Assembly (NCBI GenBank): GCA_038239195.1
Contig: JBBSEZ010000055.1
Coordinates: forward strand, 1-31,343
Reading direction: 5' to 3'
DNA length: 31,343 nucleotides
Source of the DNA: JBBSEZ01 sp038239195
Lineage (GTDB): Bacteria; Planctomycetota; Planctomycetia; Gemmatales; Gemmataceae
Both the position numbers and the translations under genes were made by a program. The first letter of the stretch is position 1, and each line of letters opens with the position of its first letter. Below the pieces are notes generated by a model, which searched no databases, was not told where the DNA came from, and was given only the letters and a program-made list of their open reading frames with translations. Shown here piece after piece: positions 1-9,500 of this stretch.

Positions 1-107
1 AGTGGGGGGGGGCCCGGGGTGTATGGTTCGGGGGTTGGTTTGCTCCGTTTCGCATAGGGGTGGGTACCCCAGGATACGGCGACGCGCCGCTAAACCGCTT
101 CGCGACG

Positions 108-680
108 TCAAACCTCGACAACGATGGTCAACGACCCCGACTGGGGGTCTTCGGTCATTTCCTTGATCTGCCCCAGCGACGCCGCCTTGCGCTTCAGCGC
201 GTCGGCGGTGACGCGGTTGACGACCTCGTCGAGCTCCTGGCGGAGGTCGCCGAGCTTGCCTTCGAGCTTGTCGGTGACCTTGCCCTGGAGCTCGCTCGCC
301 TTGTCCTCGACCTTCTTTTCGAGGCTGCGCTGGAGCTCCTTGCGGAGTTGCTCGCGCACCTGGTTGGCGTGCGGGCCGACGTCGTCGTAGGCCCGGCCGG
401 CCAGCTCGCCCTCGAGCTTGGTCGCGGCGGAGTCCTCGGCGGCGACGGTCACGGTGCCGCTGCACGGATCGACCGTGATGACGACGCCGTCCTTCTCCTT
501 ACGCACCAGCACGCCATCCTTCTCCTCGAAGCCATGCTTCTTGAGCTCGTCGGACAGCAGGCCAGCCATTTGCTCGGACGGCAGCACTTCCAGGACCTCG
601 AGCTGCGTGCTGACGCTGTCCTCGGCCTTGATGACGCGGTTGACGCACTCGCGGACGGCGATTCGGTAAGATCGGCTCAT
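108..680 (-). CDS. FtsH ternary system accessory protein (X5-like)
   Basis: A 190-residue protein with no signal peptide. The N-terminal ~55 residues (MSRSYRI..., followed by a VSTQLE segment) form a compact alpha/beta module. Residues ~55-85 hold two short beta runs (DGVVITVDP, GTVTVAAE). Residues ~100-170 are a charged coiled coil (KELQRSLEKKVEDKASELQ...). The end is beta-rich (GSLTIVVEV). This matches, from memory, a planctomycete family described as an accessory domain of FtsH-vWA-MoxR ternary conflict systems; the number X5 is recalled, not verified. I chose the ATG at 680 because relatives start MSRSYRI and a GAGGG lies 4 bases upstream; an in-frame start at 725 would add 15 residues. 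It follows the next gene upstream by 52 bases, so the two are probably one operon whose further genes lie past the left edge. The ATPase partners are not visible here. Confidence 0.65.
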   Translation of the reverse strand: MSRSYRIAVRECVNRVIKAEDSVSTQLEVLEVLPSEQMAGLLSDELKKHGFEEKDGVLVRKEKDGVVITVDPCSGTVTVAAEDSAATKLEGELAGRAYDDVGPHANQVREQLRKELQRSLEKKVEDKASELQGKVTDKLEGKLGDLRQELDEVVNRVTADALKRKAASLGQIKEMTEDPQSGSLTIVVEV

Positions 681-732
681 GATGCCCTCGGGGGTTGATG
701 CTCTCTGTTCTCGCCAGACGGACACGTCGCGT

Positions 733-1809
733 TCACGCAGGGGGCGCCGCCGCCTGCCGCATCGGATCGAGCGCCCGCACGATCGCGTTCGCGCGGGCGT
801 GGAGATCGTCGCCCTGATAGAGCTCCCAGTCGCTCAGCCACAACTTGGCGGCGTCGTAGCCCTCGTCGAAGTAGCCGACGGTGCGCGCCCAGCGGGCCCA
901 GCCCATGAGCCGGTCGAGGTGGCGCAAGAACGCCGTCGCCGCCTGGTACGTCGCCGCCCTATCGGCCAGACGGATGCCGCCCATTTGCAGACCGCCCGTC
1001 CACATGCCCGGGTGGGCATACTGGCCGAGCAGGTACTGGGCGGCCTTCAGGAGGAAGCGGGCGAGGTCGCGGCGGTTGGCGGCCTCGATGGCGTCGAGGA
1101 AGGCGGTGAGCACCCGGTCCTGCGACTGGCCGAGCTCGCGCATGGCCTTGGGGTCGGTGATGCGTTCCTTGCCGCCCTCGACCTGGAGCCAGCGCGCCGT
1201 CAGGTCGGTTTGCATGGCTTCCAGCATGCACGACCCGAGGCCGTTTGTCCAGGGGGCGAAGTTCGGCCCGACCTTGTCGGAAACGGCCGTGAAGTCCTCC
1301 GGGTACGCCAACCAGCAGAGGCCGTGTTGGTGATAGGGGGCGCGCTTGCGCATGACGGGCGCGCCGAGGTTGTCGATCGTCTCGCGCAGCCCCTCGTGGG
1401 CGTAGAAGAGGAGCAACAGGTCGGCCGGGGTGAGCTGGTCGTGCTCGGGGGCCCAGCTCGGGTCCTTGTCGCCGGGCCGCACTGATGTGATCCAGATCAA
1501 AAATGCCAGGGCGTGGCGCGAAAAGCTCAGCCCGAGCTCTTCGGGCCTGGTGCGCTCCCACAGGCGCCCGCCGACGACCTTCTCGCCGCGCAGGTGCCGT
1601 TCGTCGCGCCAGCCGCCACGCTGGGCGAGCAGGAAGGTGCAGCCCTTGGCGAGCGCGTCCTGCACGAGCCGCACGGCGGGGCGGCTCAGGCACGGCGGCG
1701 GGGCGATGCGCGCTTCGACGAGGGGAAGGGCCCGCTCGGCCGGCTCGCGGCGCAGGAAGTAGTAGAGCAGACGCAACAGGTTGGCCTCGAAGCGGGAGAC
1801 GTTCTGCAT
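733..1809 (-). CDS. FtsH ternary system accessory protein (X6-like)
   Basis: A 358-residue soluble, mostly helical protein with many Trp, Leu and Arg residues. It has no signal peptide, no membrane segment and no metal or nucleotide motif that I recognise. Landmarks are the N-terminal RFEANLLRLLYYFLRR helix, CLSRPAVRLVQDALAKGC at ~39-56, GLSFSRHALAFLIW at ~92-105, MWTGGLQMGG at ~271-280 and a C-terminal GYFDEGYDAAKLW...ARAIVRALDPMR-type tail. The overall pattern fits, from memory, the X6-type accessory family that sits beside X5 in planctomycete FtsH ternary systems. It is the first visible gene of a leftward operon, with the X5-like gene 52 bases downstream. The start is ATG at 1809 without a clear Shine-Dalgarno. 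The biochemical role is unknown; proposed roles for such systems (NTP-dependent biological conflict) come from comparative genomics. Confidence 0.6.
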   Translation of the reverse strand: MQNVSRFEANLLRLLYYFLRREPAERALPLVEARIAPPPCLSRPAVRLVQDALAKGCTFLLAQRGGWRDERHLRGEKVVGGRLWERTRPEELGLSFSRHALAFLIWITSVRPGDKDPSWAPEHDQLTPADLLLLFYAHEGLRETIDNLGAPVMRKRAPYHQHGLCWLAYPEDFTAVSDKVGPNFAPWTNGLGSCMLEAMQTDLTARWLQVEGGKERITDPKAMRELGQSQDRVLTAFLDAIEAANRRDLARFLLKAAQYLLGQYAHPGMWTGGLQMGGIRLADRAATYQAATAFLRHLDRLMGWARWARTVGYFDEGYDAAKLWLSDWELYQGDDLHARANAIVRALDPMRQAAAPPA

Positions 1810-2115
1810 GGTTAGGTTCGCTCGCCGGCCGCTGAGATTTCAGGGCCCTGCCTCGGCCCTCGCGGCATTGTGCCACAGGAGGCCGCCCGATGCCACCTTC
1901 GCAGGAAAAAAACCGACAGCCTGATTCTAGCGGGGCGCCGGGCCGACAGGCAGGCGAGCGCAGATTTTCCCATCACCCTTGCCTGACACCGCGCCGCGAA
2001 AAGAGGTTCCGCCCGCCCTGCATTATAGGGGCTGTTGGCTGGAGCGCGCTGCGAGGGCGGCGCGCTCCGGCTTCGGCCTTGCCAACGCCCCGCCGCGCGG
2101 TACATTCCTATCCTC
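1810..2115. other. Divergent intergenic region, 306 bp
   Basis: This separates the leftward ternary-system operon from the rightward ClpP-like gene and must hold both promoters. A perfect 9-bp inverted repeat (GGAGCGCGC / GCGCGCTCC) lies at 2041-2049 and 2060-2068 with a 10-base loop, about 47 bases before the ClpP-like start; it could be an operator or a leader hairpin. An AT-richer stretch (CATTATAGG, about 2021-2029) is a possible -10 for the rightward gene, but no convincing -35 pairs with it. No gene is supported here. Confidence 0.5.
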
Positions 2116-2628
2116 ATGGCCAAGAAATCGCGCGCACAGCCGGTGGAGATCGCCGTCGTCGGCGAGGTGGACGAGTGGGAAGAGGAGGTCGTCAAGGCCT
2201 TGCTCGAGGTCCCGCCGGAGGGCGAGTGTACCTTCTTCATCGACTCGGGCGGGGGCAGCGTCTTCGGTGCCCTGGCCATCCTGACGATGATGCGCTATCG
2301 CAAGCTCCGCTGCACCGCCGTCGTGCTGGGCGAGTGCTCCTCGGCGACGATCCTCCTCTTCGCCGCCTGCAAGCGCCGGCTGGTCACGCCCTACAGCACC
2401 CTTCTCTTTCACCGTATGCGCTGGCAGAGCGAGAAGCGCGTCATCAGCAACGAGGCCCTCCACTGGGCGCGGCACTTCGAGCAGATGGAGAGCGAGATCG
2501 ACGACCTCCAGGTGCGCCTGTTCGGGCCCGCCGAGGAGCAGGTGCGGGCGTGGACGGCCAACGGGCATTACGTCACCGGCCCGCAAGTCGTCGCCGCCGG
2601 GCTCGCGGAGATGCTCGAGCTGGGGTGA
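2116..2628 (+). CDS. ClpP-like serine peptidase (divergent)
   Basis: A 170-residue cytoplasmic protein with the ClpP/crotonase fold. Recognisable elements are the oxyanion-loop FIDSGGGSVFGALAI at 41-55, the nucleophile region GECSSATILLFAA at 72-84 (Ser76 aligned with the ClpP catalytic Ser) and PYSTLLFHR at 92-100 with His99 as the catalytic His. The C-terminal GPQVVAAGLAEML matches the ClpP APEAVEYGLVDSI region. Just before it, where ClpP has its catalytic Asp, the sequence is VRAWTANGHYV with no Asp, so the triad looks incomplete. It is shorter than housekeeping ClpP (~195-210) and lacks an obvious propeptide and the usual Clp-ATPase docking sequence. The start is ATG at 2116 (MAKKSRAQ); an earlier in-frame start encodes only arginine-rich sequence. 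The gene is divergent from the ternary-system operon. It is probably a peptidase or a scaffold with weak activity. Confidence 0.75.
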   Translation: MAKKSRAQPVEIAVVGEVDEWEEEVVKALLEVPPEGECTFFIDSGGGSVFGALAILTMMRYRKLRCTAVVLGECSSATILLFAACKRRLVTPYSTLLFHRMRWQSEKRVISNEALHWARHFEQMESEIDDLQVRLFGPAEEQVRAWTANGHYVTGPQVVAAGLAEMLELG

Positions 2629-2682
2629 GGGCCCCTCTTGCTCGTCGTTTCGCGCAAGCCCCTTCGCGCGCCTGCCCGCGGG

Positions 2683-2700
2683 TTGGCCTCTTTTTTGCAT
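2683..2700 (+). promoter_or_regulatory. Sigma-54-type -24/-12 promoter
   Basis: TTGGCCTCTTTTTTGCAT has the diagnostic GG (2685-2686) and GC (2697-2698) separated by exactly 10 bases, with TTGGC and TTGCAT on either side. Transcription would begin near 2710, giving a leader of about 45 bases to the ATG at 2755 of the PAQR gene. No activator-binding site was identified upstream. Confidence 0.5.
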
Positions 2701-2754
2701 GGTTCCTGACGTAAAATGGGAATAGAGGCCGCCCTTTTGCAGTCGGGTTACACG

Positions 2755-3465
2755 ATGGAAGCGTTCTATTTTCGAGAGCCTGTGAGCGCCGGGACGCACT
2801 TCCTCTGGATGCTGCTGTCGTTGCCGGGCACGTTGATGTTGTGGCGCCTGAGCCGGGGCGATGCGCTCAAGCGGGCGGGCGTCACGGTGTTCGGGCTGTC
2901 GCTGACGACGTGCTACGCGGGGAGCTGGCTCTACCACTCGGTCCCGGAGCGCCTGGAGGGGCCATTCAACACCTTCGACCACATCGGCATCTACCTGCTC
3001 ATCGCCGGGACGGTGACGCCCGTTGCCCTGGTGGTGTTGCGCGGCTGGCGGCGCGTCGGGCTGCTGGCGCTGATCTGGGGCATGGCGGGGGTGGGCATCA
3101 TCCTGCGCCTGACGACGCACCTGACGATAATCCAGATGACGGTCATCTGCATCATCATGGGCTGGATCGGCTGCACCACGTACTTCGAACTGGTGCGCCG
3201 CCTGTCGCGACGAAAGGTCCGCCTACTCGTTCTCGGCGGGACCTTTTACACGACCGGGGCCATTCTCAACAGCGTGGACTGGCCCAACCTGGCGCCCGGC
3301 GTGTTCGGCTCGCACGAGGTGTTCCACCTCTTCGTCATGACGGGAAGCCTGTTCCACTACTACTTCATGCTCCGCGCGGTGCTGCCGTACCAGGCGCGGC
3401 CACAGCCGGCGCCGAGGCCGGTGCCGGTGGACGGGGCGTTGACGCCGGTTAGCGCGCGCGGGTGA
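2755..3465 (+). CDS. Hemolysin III / PAQR-family membrane protein
   Basis: A 236-residue polytopic inner-membrane protein with about seven hydrophobic helices. The PAQR metal-site motifs are present: a WLYHS segment after helix 2, FNTFDHIGIYLLIAGTVTP with the conserved Asp and His in helix 3, and GSHEVFHLFV with an HxxxH pair in the last helix. These three motifs form the zinc site of PAQR/hemolysin III proteins, whose bacterial substrates are mostly unknown. I chose ATG 2755 (MEAFYFREPVSAGTHF). The in-frame ATG at 2716 would start only ~6 bases after the predicted sigma-54 transcription start and adds 13 unremarkable residues. The gene stands alone and converges on the giant membrane-protein gene. 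Family assignment is firm; function is not. Confidence 0.87.
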   Translation: MEAFYFREPVSAGTHFLWMLLSLPGTLMLWRLSRGDALKRAGVTVFGLSLTTCYAGSWLYHSVPERLEGPFNTFDHIGIYLLIAGTVTPVALVVLRGWRRVGLLALIWGMAGVGIILRLTTHLTIIQMTVICIIMGWIGCTTYFELVRRLSRRKVRLLVLGGTFYTTGAILNSVDWPNLAPGVFGSHEVFHLFVMTGSLFHYYFMLRAVLPYQARPQPAPRPVPVDGALTPVSARG

Positions 3466-3485
3466 GCGTAGGCTGTCCCCACTTC

Positions 3486-3534
3486 GCCGCCCCGCTTGCA
3501 GCGCGACGGCGTCGCGCCCCGCAAGCGGGGCGGC
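3486..3534. terminator. Nested hairpin between convergent genes
   Basis: The perfect 14-bp outer arms are 3486-3499 (GCCGCCCCGCTTGC) and 3521-3534. Inside them is a second perfect 7-bp hairpin, GCGCGAC-GGC-GTCGCGC, at 3501-3517. It fills the 76-bp gap between two convergent genes and would fold in RNA from either strand. There is no U-run, so it is not a textbook intrinsic terminator; a bidirectional block or a dispersed palindromic repeat both fit. Confidence 0.5.
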
Positions 3535-3541
3535 TAAATGC

Positions 3542-6500
3542 TCAATCCCACCGCTTGATCTGCTCGATCAACTTGAGCACGTCGTTGCGGCGCTTCTCGA
3601 ACACCGCGAACAGCGTCAGGATCGCCACGCCCAGCACGATGCCCGACGCCCACCACAGCCAGGTCTGCGAGCGATTGACCGCCGCGTGCCAGATCATCGT
3701 GAACAGGTCCAGCATCAGGAAGCTCACGCCCAAAAACAGGAACGCCTTTACCCGCAACAGGATGCCCGCCAGCACTCCGCCCACCGCCAGCACCGCCAGG
3801 ACGATCGGCAACCACAGCGACGCGCCGATCCCGGCGAGGAACAGGTCGGCCGTCGAGGCGACGTAGATCATGCAAACGCCCAGGTAGCGCAGGCTGGTGC
3901 TGACGCCCTCCGGCAACTTCTCGCGGTTGATGTGCTCCGACACCAGGACGATCAGCGCCAGCGGGATCAGCCAGGCCTGCGGGTGCATCAGGAAGGCGAT
4001 GCCGTGGTGCGCCAGCAGCGACCACACGCCGAAGTTGGCCGCCAGCGCCGCCACCAGGGCCCACAGCGAAGACCGGCGCGACAGGGCCACGAGCGCATAC
4101 AGCGCGCTGGCCATCAGCCAGAGCACGGCGTAGCGGTCGAAGCGCCAGGGGACGTTTTGCAGGTAGCCGAGCATCGGCGTCGTGCCCGGCGCTGCCTCGC
4201 CGGCCACCTGCAGGAAGGCGTCGGGCGGGCGGGCCCATATGGCCAGGAGCGGGATGAGGGGCAAGAAGACGCCCGTGCGCTGGAGCGGCGTGGCGAGGAC
4301 GCGCAGGCCGCGGCGCTCGAACAGCTCGGCCAGGCCGACGCCGAGGAAGGCGACGAGCATCAGGATCATCGTCCAGTACTGTGCCGCGAAGCCGCGCGGG
4401 AACAGCTCCGGCACGCTCAGCCGCAGGTGGACGAACAGCAAGACCAGCAACACCTCGGCGAGGTAGACGTAGAGCGTGCGCCCCCCTTCGGGCATGCCCA
4501 GCGGGTCGCCCCCCGGCACGACGGCGAAGCGGAGGGCGGCGAACATCAGGGCCGCGACGGCCAGCACCACCAACACGATCGAGGCCGGTTCGAGGGGACC
4601 GCGCAGGGTGTCCTTGTTGTAGAGCAGGAGCTCCTGGGAAAGGACCAGCAGGAGCACGAGGACGGCCAGCCCGCCGAGGGCGGCGCTGAGCGAACCGGCC
4701 GCCTCGCGCCAGCTATTCGACAGCGCGCTCCAGCGCGCCAGGCCATTGTGGTAGAGGAACATCGTCGCGACCAGGGCGGCCAGGAGCAGGACGTTGCGCT
4801 GGGGCCAGGGCGCGGGCCCTTCGGGCGAAGGGAGGGCCCAGCCGACCTCGGCAAGAACGACCGCGCCGAGGACGAGGACCACGTGGAGGAGGCCGCGCCG
4901 CCAGATCGACAGCTCGGCGGTGCCGGCCGCCATGACCAGCGTGCCGAGCAAGAGCGCCAGCACGGCGAAGGGCCCCGCGAGGCGCTCGCCCAGGCCGGCG
5001 AAGCTCAGGCACGCCCAGATGCTCAGCGCCAGCACGGCGTAAAGGACGAGCCCCTGGGCGGGCAGGAACCAGGCGGCCGTCCTGTCGAGCAAGCGCGCCC
5101 GGAAGCAGAGGGCCGCCGTCAGCGGAACGTAGAGGGCCAGAGCGATGGTCGCCCACCAGGCGAGTTGCTCGGGCCCGCGGGTGAAGTCGTGCAGCGCCAG
5201 CCCGAGGAGCCCCAGCCCGAAGGCATAGAGGCCGGGCTGGGCAAACCAGGCGCGGCGGTCGCCGAGCGCCACGCCCAGGCACAGGGCCAGCGCGAGGGCG
5301 GCCCCCCAACTGGCTCGGCCGGCGAGGAGCTCCAGGCGGGCGAGGTCGTGGCCCACGACGAGCGCGACGACGAACAGGAACAGCCCCAGGCCGGCGAGGG
5401 CGGCGAAGTGGGCGAAGGGGAAGAGGGGCCGGCCTTCTTCCTCGCGCATCAGGGCCACCACGGTCCAGCCCGCCGACGCCAGCGCCAGGCACAGGGCGCT
5501 GGTGAAGGCGAAGCTCGTGGCCGTGGTCTCGCCCCAGGCCGACCAGAGTAGCACGCCGAGCAGCCAGAAGATCGCCCCCGAGGCGTAGACGTGGAGCTCG
5601 CGGCGATACCAGAGCGCCACCGCGACCATGAGGGCACACGCAGCGCCCGTGAGGAGCGCCGGCACGACCGGCCGCGCGGGCCCGCCCCAGTCGGCGCGCA
5701 GGGCCAGGAGCACCAGCGCCAGCGCCAGCCCCTCCGACCAGCGCCGCACCGAGAAGGCGGGGAAGAGGGCGCTTTCCCCCTTCAAGAGCGAACCGCCTAC
5801 CACGACGGCGAGCGCCAGCCCGCCCCAGGAGGCGGCGAGCACGTGGAACGAGAGCCAACGCCCCACTTCGTCCCAGGGCGCAGCGAAGCAGGCGGCGAAC
5901 GCGCCGGCGGTGAGCGCGGCGGCAGCGAAGGCGTGAATGCGCCAGGCGGGGGCGCGCTCCCGGGCGTACCACAGGGCCGCGGTCAGTGCGAGGGCAAGGG
6001 CCAGCCACGAGCCCCAGCCGAGGGTGGTGAAGGGAGCGCCGAGGGGAAACTGCGGGCTCGCAAACAGCACGGTCAGCGGGGCGAGGGCCAGGGCGGCGAG
6101 CAAGCCCAGTCCGAACAGCGCCTGGAGGGCGAGCAGCGGTGCCGGTCGCTCTTCCGCGGGGAGAAGGGCGAGCCAGAGCAAGGCGACGGCAGCAGTGGTG
6201 CCCGCGGAGAACACAACCAGCGCGGGCCACCAGAGCTCCAGGTGCTGCGCTCCGTAGACGTGCCAGGCCACCAGCAACACGGCGGCGTTGAGCAGGGCCC
6301 CCGCCCCGAGGGCGAGCTCGTCGCGGCGCAGGGCGCCGGCCAGCACGCCCCAGGTGGCGCTCATCAGCGCCAGCGCCGCGGCGGGCCAGAGTCGCTCGTT
6401 GAGTTGGGCGATCGCGGCGATCCCGGCCAGCACGGGCAGGGCGTGGCAGACGGCGATGCCGGCGGGAAGGTCTTCGAGGTCGGCCAGCAGGCGCGGGCCC

Positions 6501-9500
6501 CACAGGAGGGCGATCGCCCACAGCAGCCCGTAGCCCGTCGTCGCCAGCAAGAGCGCCTGGTGGCCAGCGCCGGGCGCGAGCCGCTCGACGCTGCACGCCA
6601 GCAGGATGGGCAGGGCGGCGCCGGCGTAGAAGGGGAACCTCCACTCCAGCCGGGCGCGCTGGCGCCAGCGCCCCAGGGCGAGAGCGGCGAGCGCGGCCAA
6701 GAGCGCCAGCCAGCCCAGGGGCGAACCGACCTCGCTGGCCCATTGGTCGCGCAGCAAGAAGAAGTTGGGCGGAGAGAGGAGCGCCAACAGGAAGAGCAGG
6801 ACGTTGGCGGCGAGGCCCAGGCCGATCTGCGCCAGCAACAGGGGGGGCGCTCCCTGCCGGCTGGCGATGGCCCAGCCGACGGCCCACAGCGCCGCCGTGA
6901 GGCCAGCGAGCTGACCCAGGCGCACCGATTCGACGACGTCGAGCGCCCCGCCGCCCGTTACCACGGTGAGGGCATAGCCGCCGACCACGGTGGCGTTGGC
7001 GACGAGCCCCGCGGCGAACGCGTAGCCGGGGGAGCGCTCGCGCACCGCCGTGCCGACCAGGCCGAGCGCCAGCAGCGCCAGCGGGCCGACGTTCGACAGG
7101 GCCCAGCCGAGCTGCGCGAAGGGCGATTCGGGCAGAGGGCCGGCCGGCACCGAGCCCGAGAAGCCGATAGACGCGACGATGGCGGTGAGCAGGAGCACGA
7201 CTGCGACCGGGCCGAGAAGCAGCCCACGGACCAGGGCGTCGAGGGGCAGGCCCCCGGGGCCCTGTGCCACGGCCGGAACGGCCGTGAGATGCGACGGGCC
7301 TTCGGTGGTGAAGGCCTCTTCCTGTTCTCGGCCCTCCACGACTGTAACAGCCGTGGCACCGAACGTCGGAGATGGACGAGGGGGGAAGTGCGCCATCGCC
7401 CCCAGCCTCGCGAGCGGCTCGCGCCACCACACCAGCGCCGAGCAGACGACGAAGGTCGCCGCCAGCCCCCAGCGCAGCGCCGACGCCACCGCGAGGTCGA
7501 GCGCGTGCTGGCCCGCCCAGACGATCGGCACCGCGAGCACCAGCACCAGCAAGGCGAGGACGGTGCGCTGCCGCACGCCCTTTTCCTCCGCACCGGCGAA
7601 GGTGGCGAGCAGCGCCGCGGCCAGCACGCTCAGCAACAGCCAGGCGCTCGGCCCGAAGGCCGCTCCCACCGAGCCAGGGAAGTCTTCGGCCAACCGTTCC
7701 GCGCGCGGCACCAGTTCGCGCACCACGTCGGGCAGCGTGGCGCCGGCGACCAGCATCAGTTGCGCGACCACCAGGGCGCCCAGCACCAGCCGATCCAGGG
7801 GGCAGGGCGAGCGCCACCGTTCGCGCACGCGCTCGACGCCGGAGAGCGCGCGCCGCCCCAGCGCCCACGCCAGGCCGAGAGCGGCCAGCCCGACGCCGTA
7901 GGCTTGCAGGGCCCGCACGTCCAGCAAGCGGAAATCGCTGGCCAGGAACCAGGGCTGGCGCTCGATCCAGACGGTGACCGCGAACAGCGCCGACACACTC
8001 AACGCGGCCTGAAACGCCGCGAACCAGACGGGGGAGCGATGAGCCCACGCCAGCGTCAGCCAGAGCAGCGCCAGCACGGCGGTCTGGCCGGCGCGCACCG
8101 CCGCCAGGTCCAGACCGGGGAGGAACAGGAGCGGGACCGCCAGGATCGAGCTGATCTGCACCGAGAGGAAGAAGGGACGGGCGAACAGCGATTCGTCGTC
8201 CTCGCGACGCGCCACGACGGCCCCGAGCAAGGCCAGGGCGGCGTGGAGGAGCAGCGCCGCCGACAGCGGCAGGGGAACGACGTCGCGGACCGGGCTGAAG
8301 GCGAGGTACTGAACGAGGGCCATCAGCCCGAGCGCCGAGCCGATCCAGGTGAGCGCGCGGTAGCGCCAGCGCACGTTGGCGGCCAGCCCGCCCACGGCGA
8401 GCAAGCCGTAGACGGAGGCGGCGACGTAGGGCTGCCCCACGCTGTTGAGCGTCGCCAGGAAGAGGGCCACGACAGCGGCCGCGGCGGCACTGGCGGCGTA
8501 GGCCTCGGCGTGCGGGCGCCGGCCGGCGCGCACCAGGACCTCGGCCAGGGCGATCAAGGCCAGGGCCACGGCCGCGAGGACGGCGCCGCTGGCGCCCGAC
8601 AGTAGCTGCTGGGCGAGCCAGGGCCCCGGCGAGACGTCCGGCGGGGCGGGGAGATGGCCGAGGAGCAGATGATAGCCGAGGACGGAGGCCAGCGCCAGGC
8701 ATGGCATCGCCCCATAGTGGGCCCAGGGGGTGCGGACGGTGAAGGCGAGCACGGTCAGGACGATGCCGTTGAAGAGACAGCCGAGCAGCAAGGGCCCCGG
8801 GGCCGGCCAGGCCAGCACGACGCCGGCCAGCATGACAGCCAGGCCGGAGAGCGCGACGGCGGTGCCGGCCGTGCGCCAGCCGCTCGCCTCGGCGCCTTCG
8901 AGGCGGTGATAGACGAGCAGCCCGACGCCGAGGACCGGCAGGCCGCCGACCGCGAGGGGGAAGGCAATCATCTTGAGGAGGAAGGGAAGATCGTTGCCGC
9001 GCGTCAGCAGGAACCCGAGGGCGGCGAGCAGGGCAAAGGTGGCCAGGCCGGCGAACACGAACAGGGCGCTGGCCTGCTTCTCGTCGAGCGGCTTCGCATC
9101 GCGCCGGCCGTAGAGCACCAGTCCCCCCAGCACGGCGCCCAGCGCGAGGGCCTGGCAGGCCACGGGCAAGCTCGAGAGCAGGACGAAGACCCAATCGGGT
9201 GGGGCCACGTCCTTCTCGATCAGGTGCGGGGCGAGCAACTGACTGCCGGCGGCGCCGACCACCGCGAGGGAGAGCAACCAGCGCCGGTCGAGGGGGCCGG
9301 AGAGGACGTCGGTCCCTATCAGGTCGCGCCCCGACGCGCGCAGCACGCCCAGGAAGACGAGCAGGGCAGCCACCGGCACGGCGTAATCGAGCCAGCCCCC
9401 AAGGGACGGGGTGCTGGCGAGGACGAGCAGGTTGAGGGGGGCGAGGAGGGCGGCGATGACGAGCAGGCCGCGGCTGGTCGCTTCGAGCTTCCAGTGGTGG

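Noticed and set aside
1..107. G-rich left end and a GCCGCTAAAC half-site near 87-96 that recalls the arm of the 27260-27321 palindrome
   Set aside because: No partner arm is visible within the window, so a repeat cannot be claimed.
1890..2714. An open frame starting after an AGGAGG (ATG 1890)
   Set aside because: It runs across the ClpP-like gene in another frame and encodes Arg/Pro/Ala-rich sequence typical of high-GC shadows.
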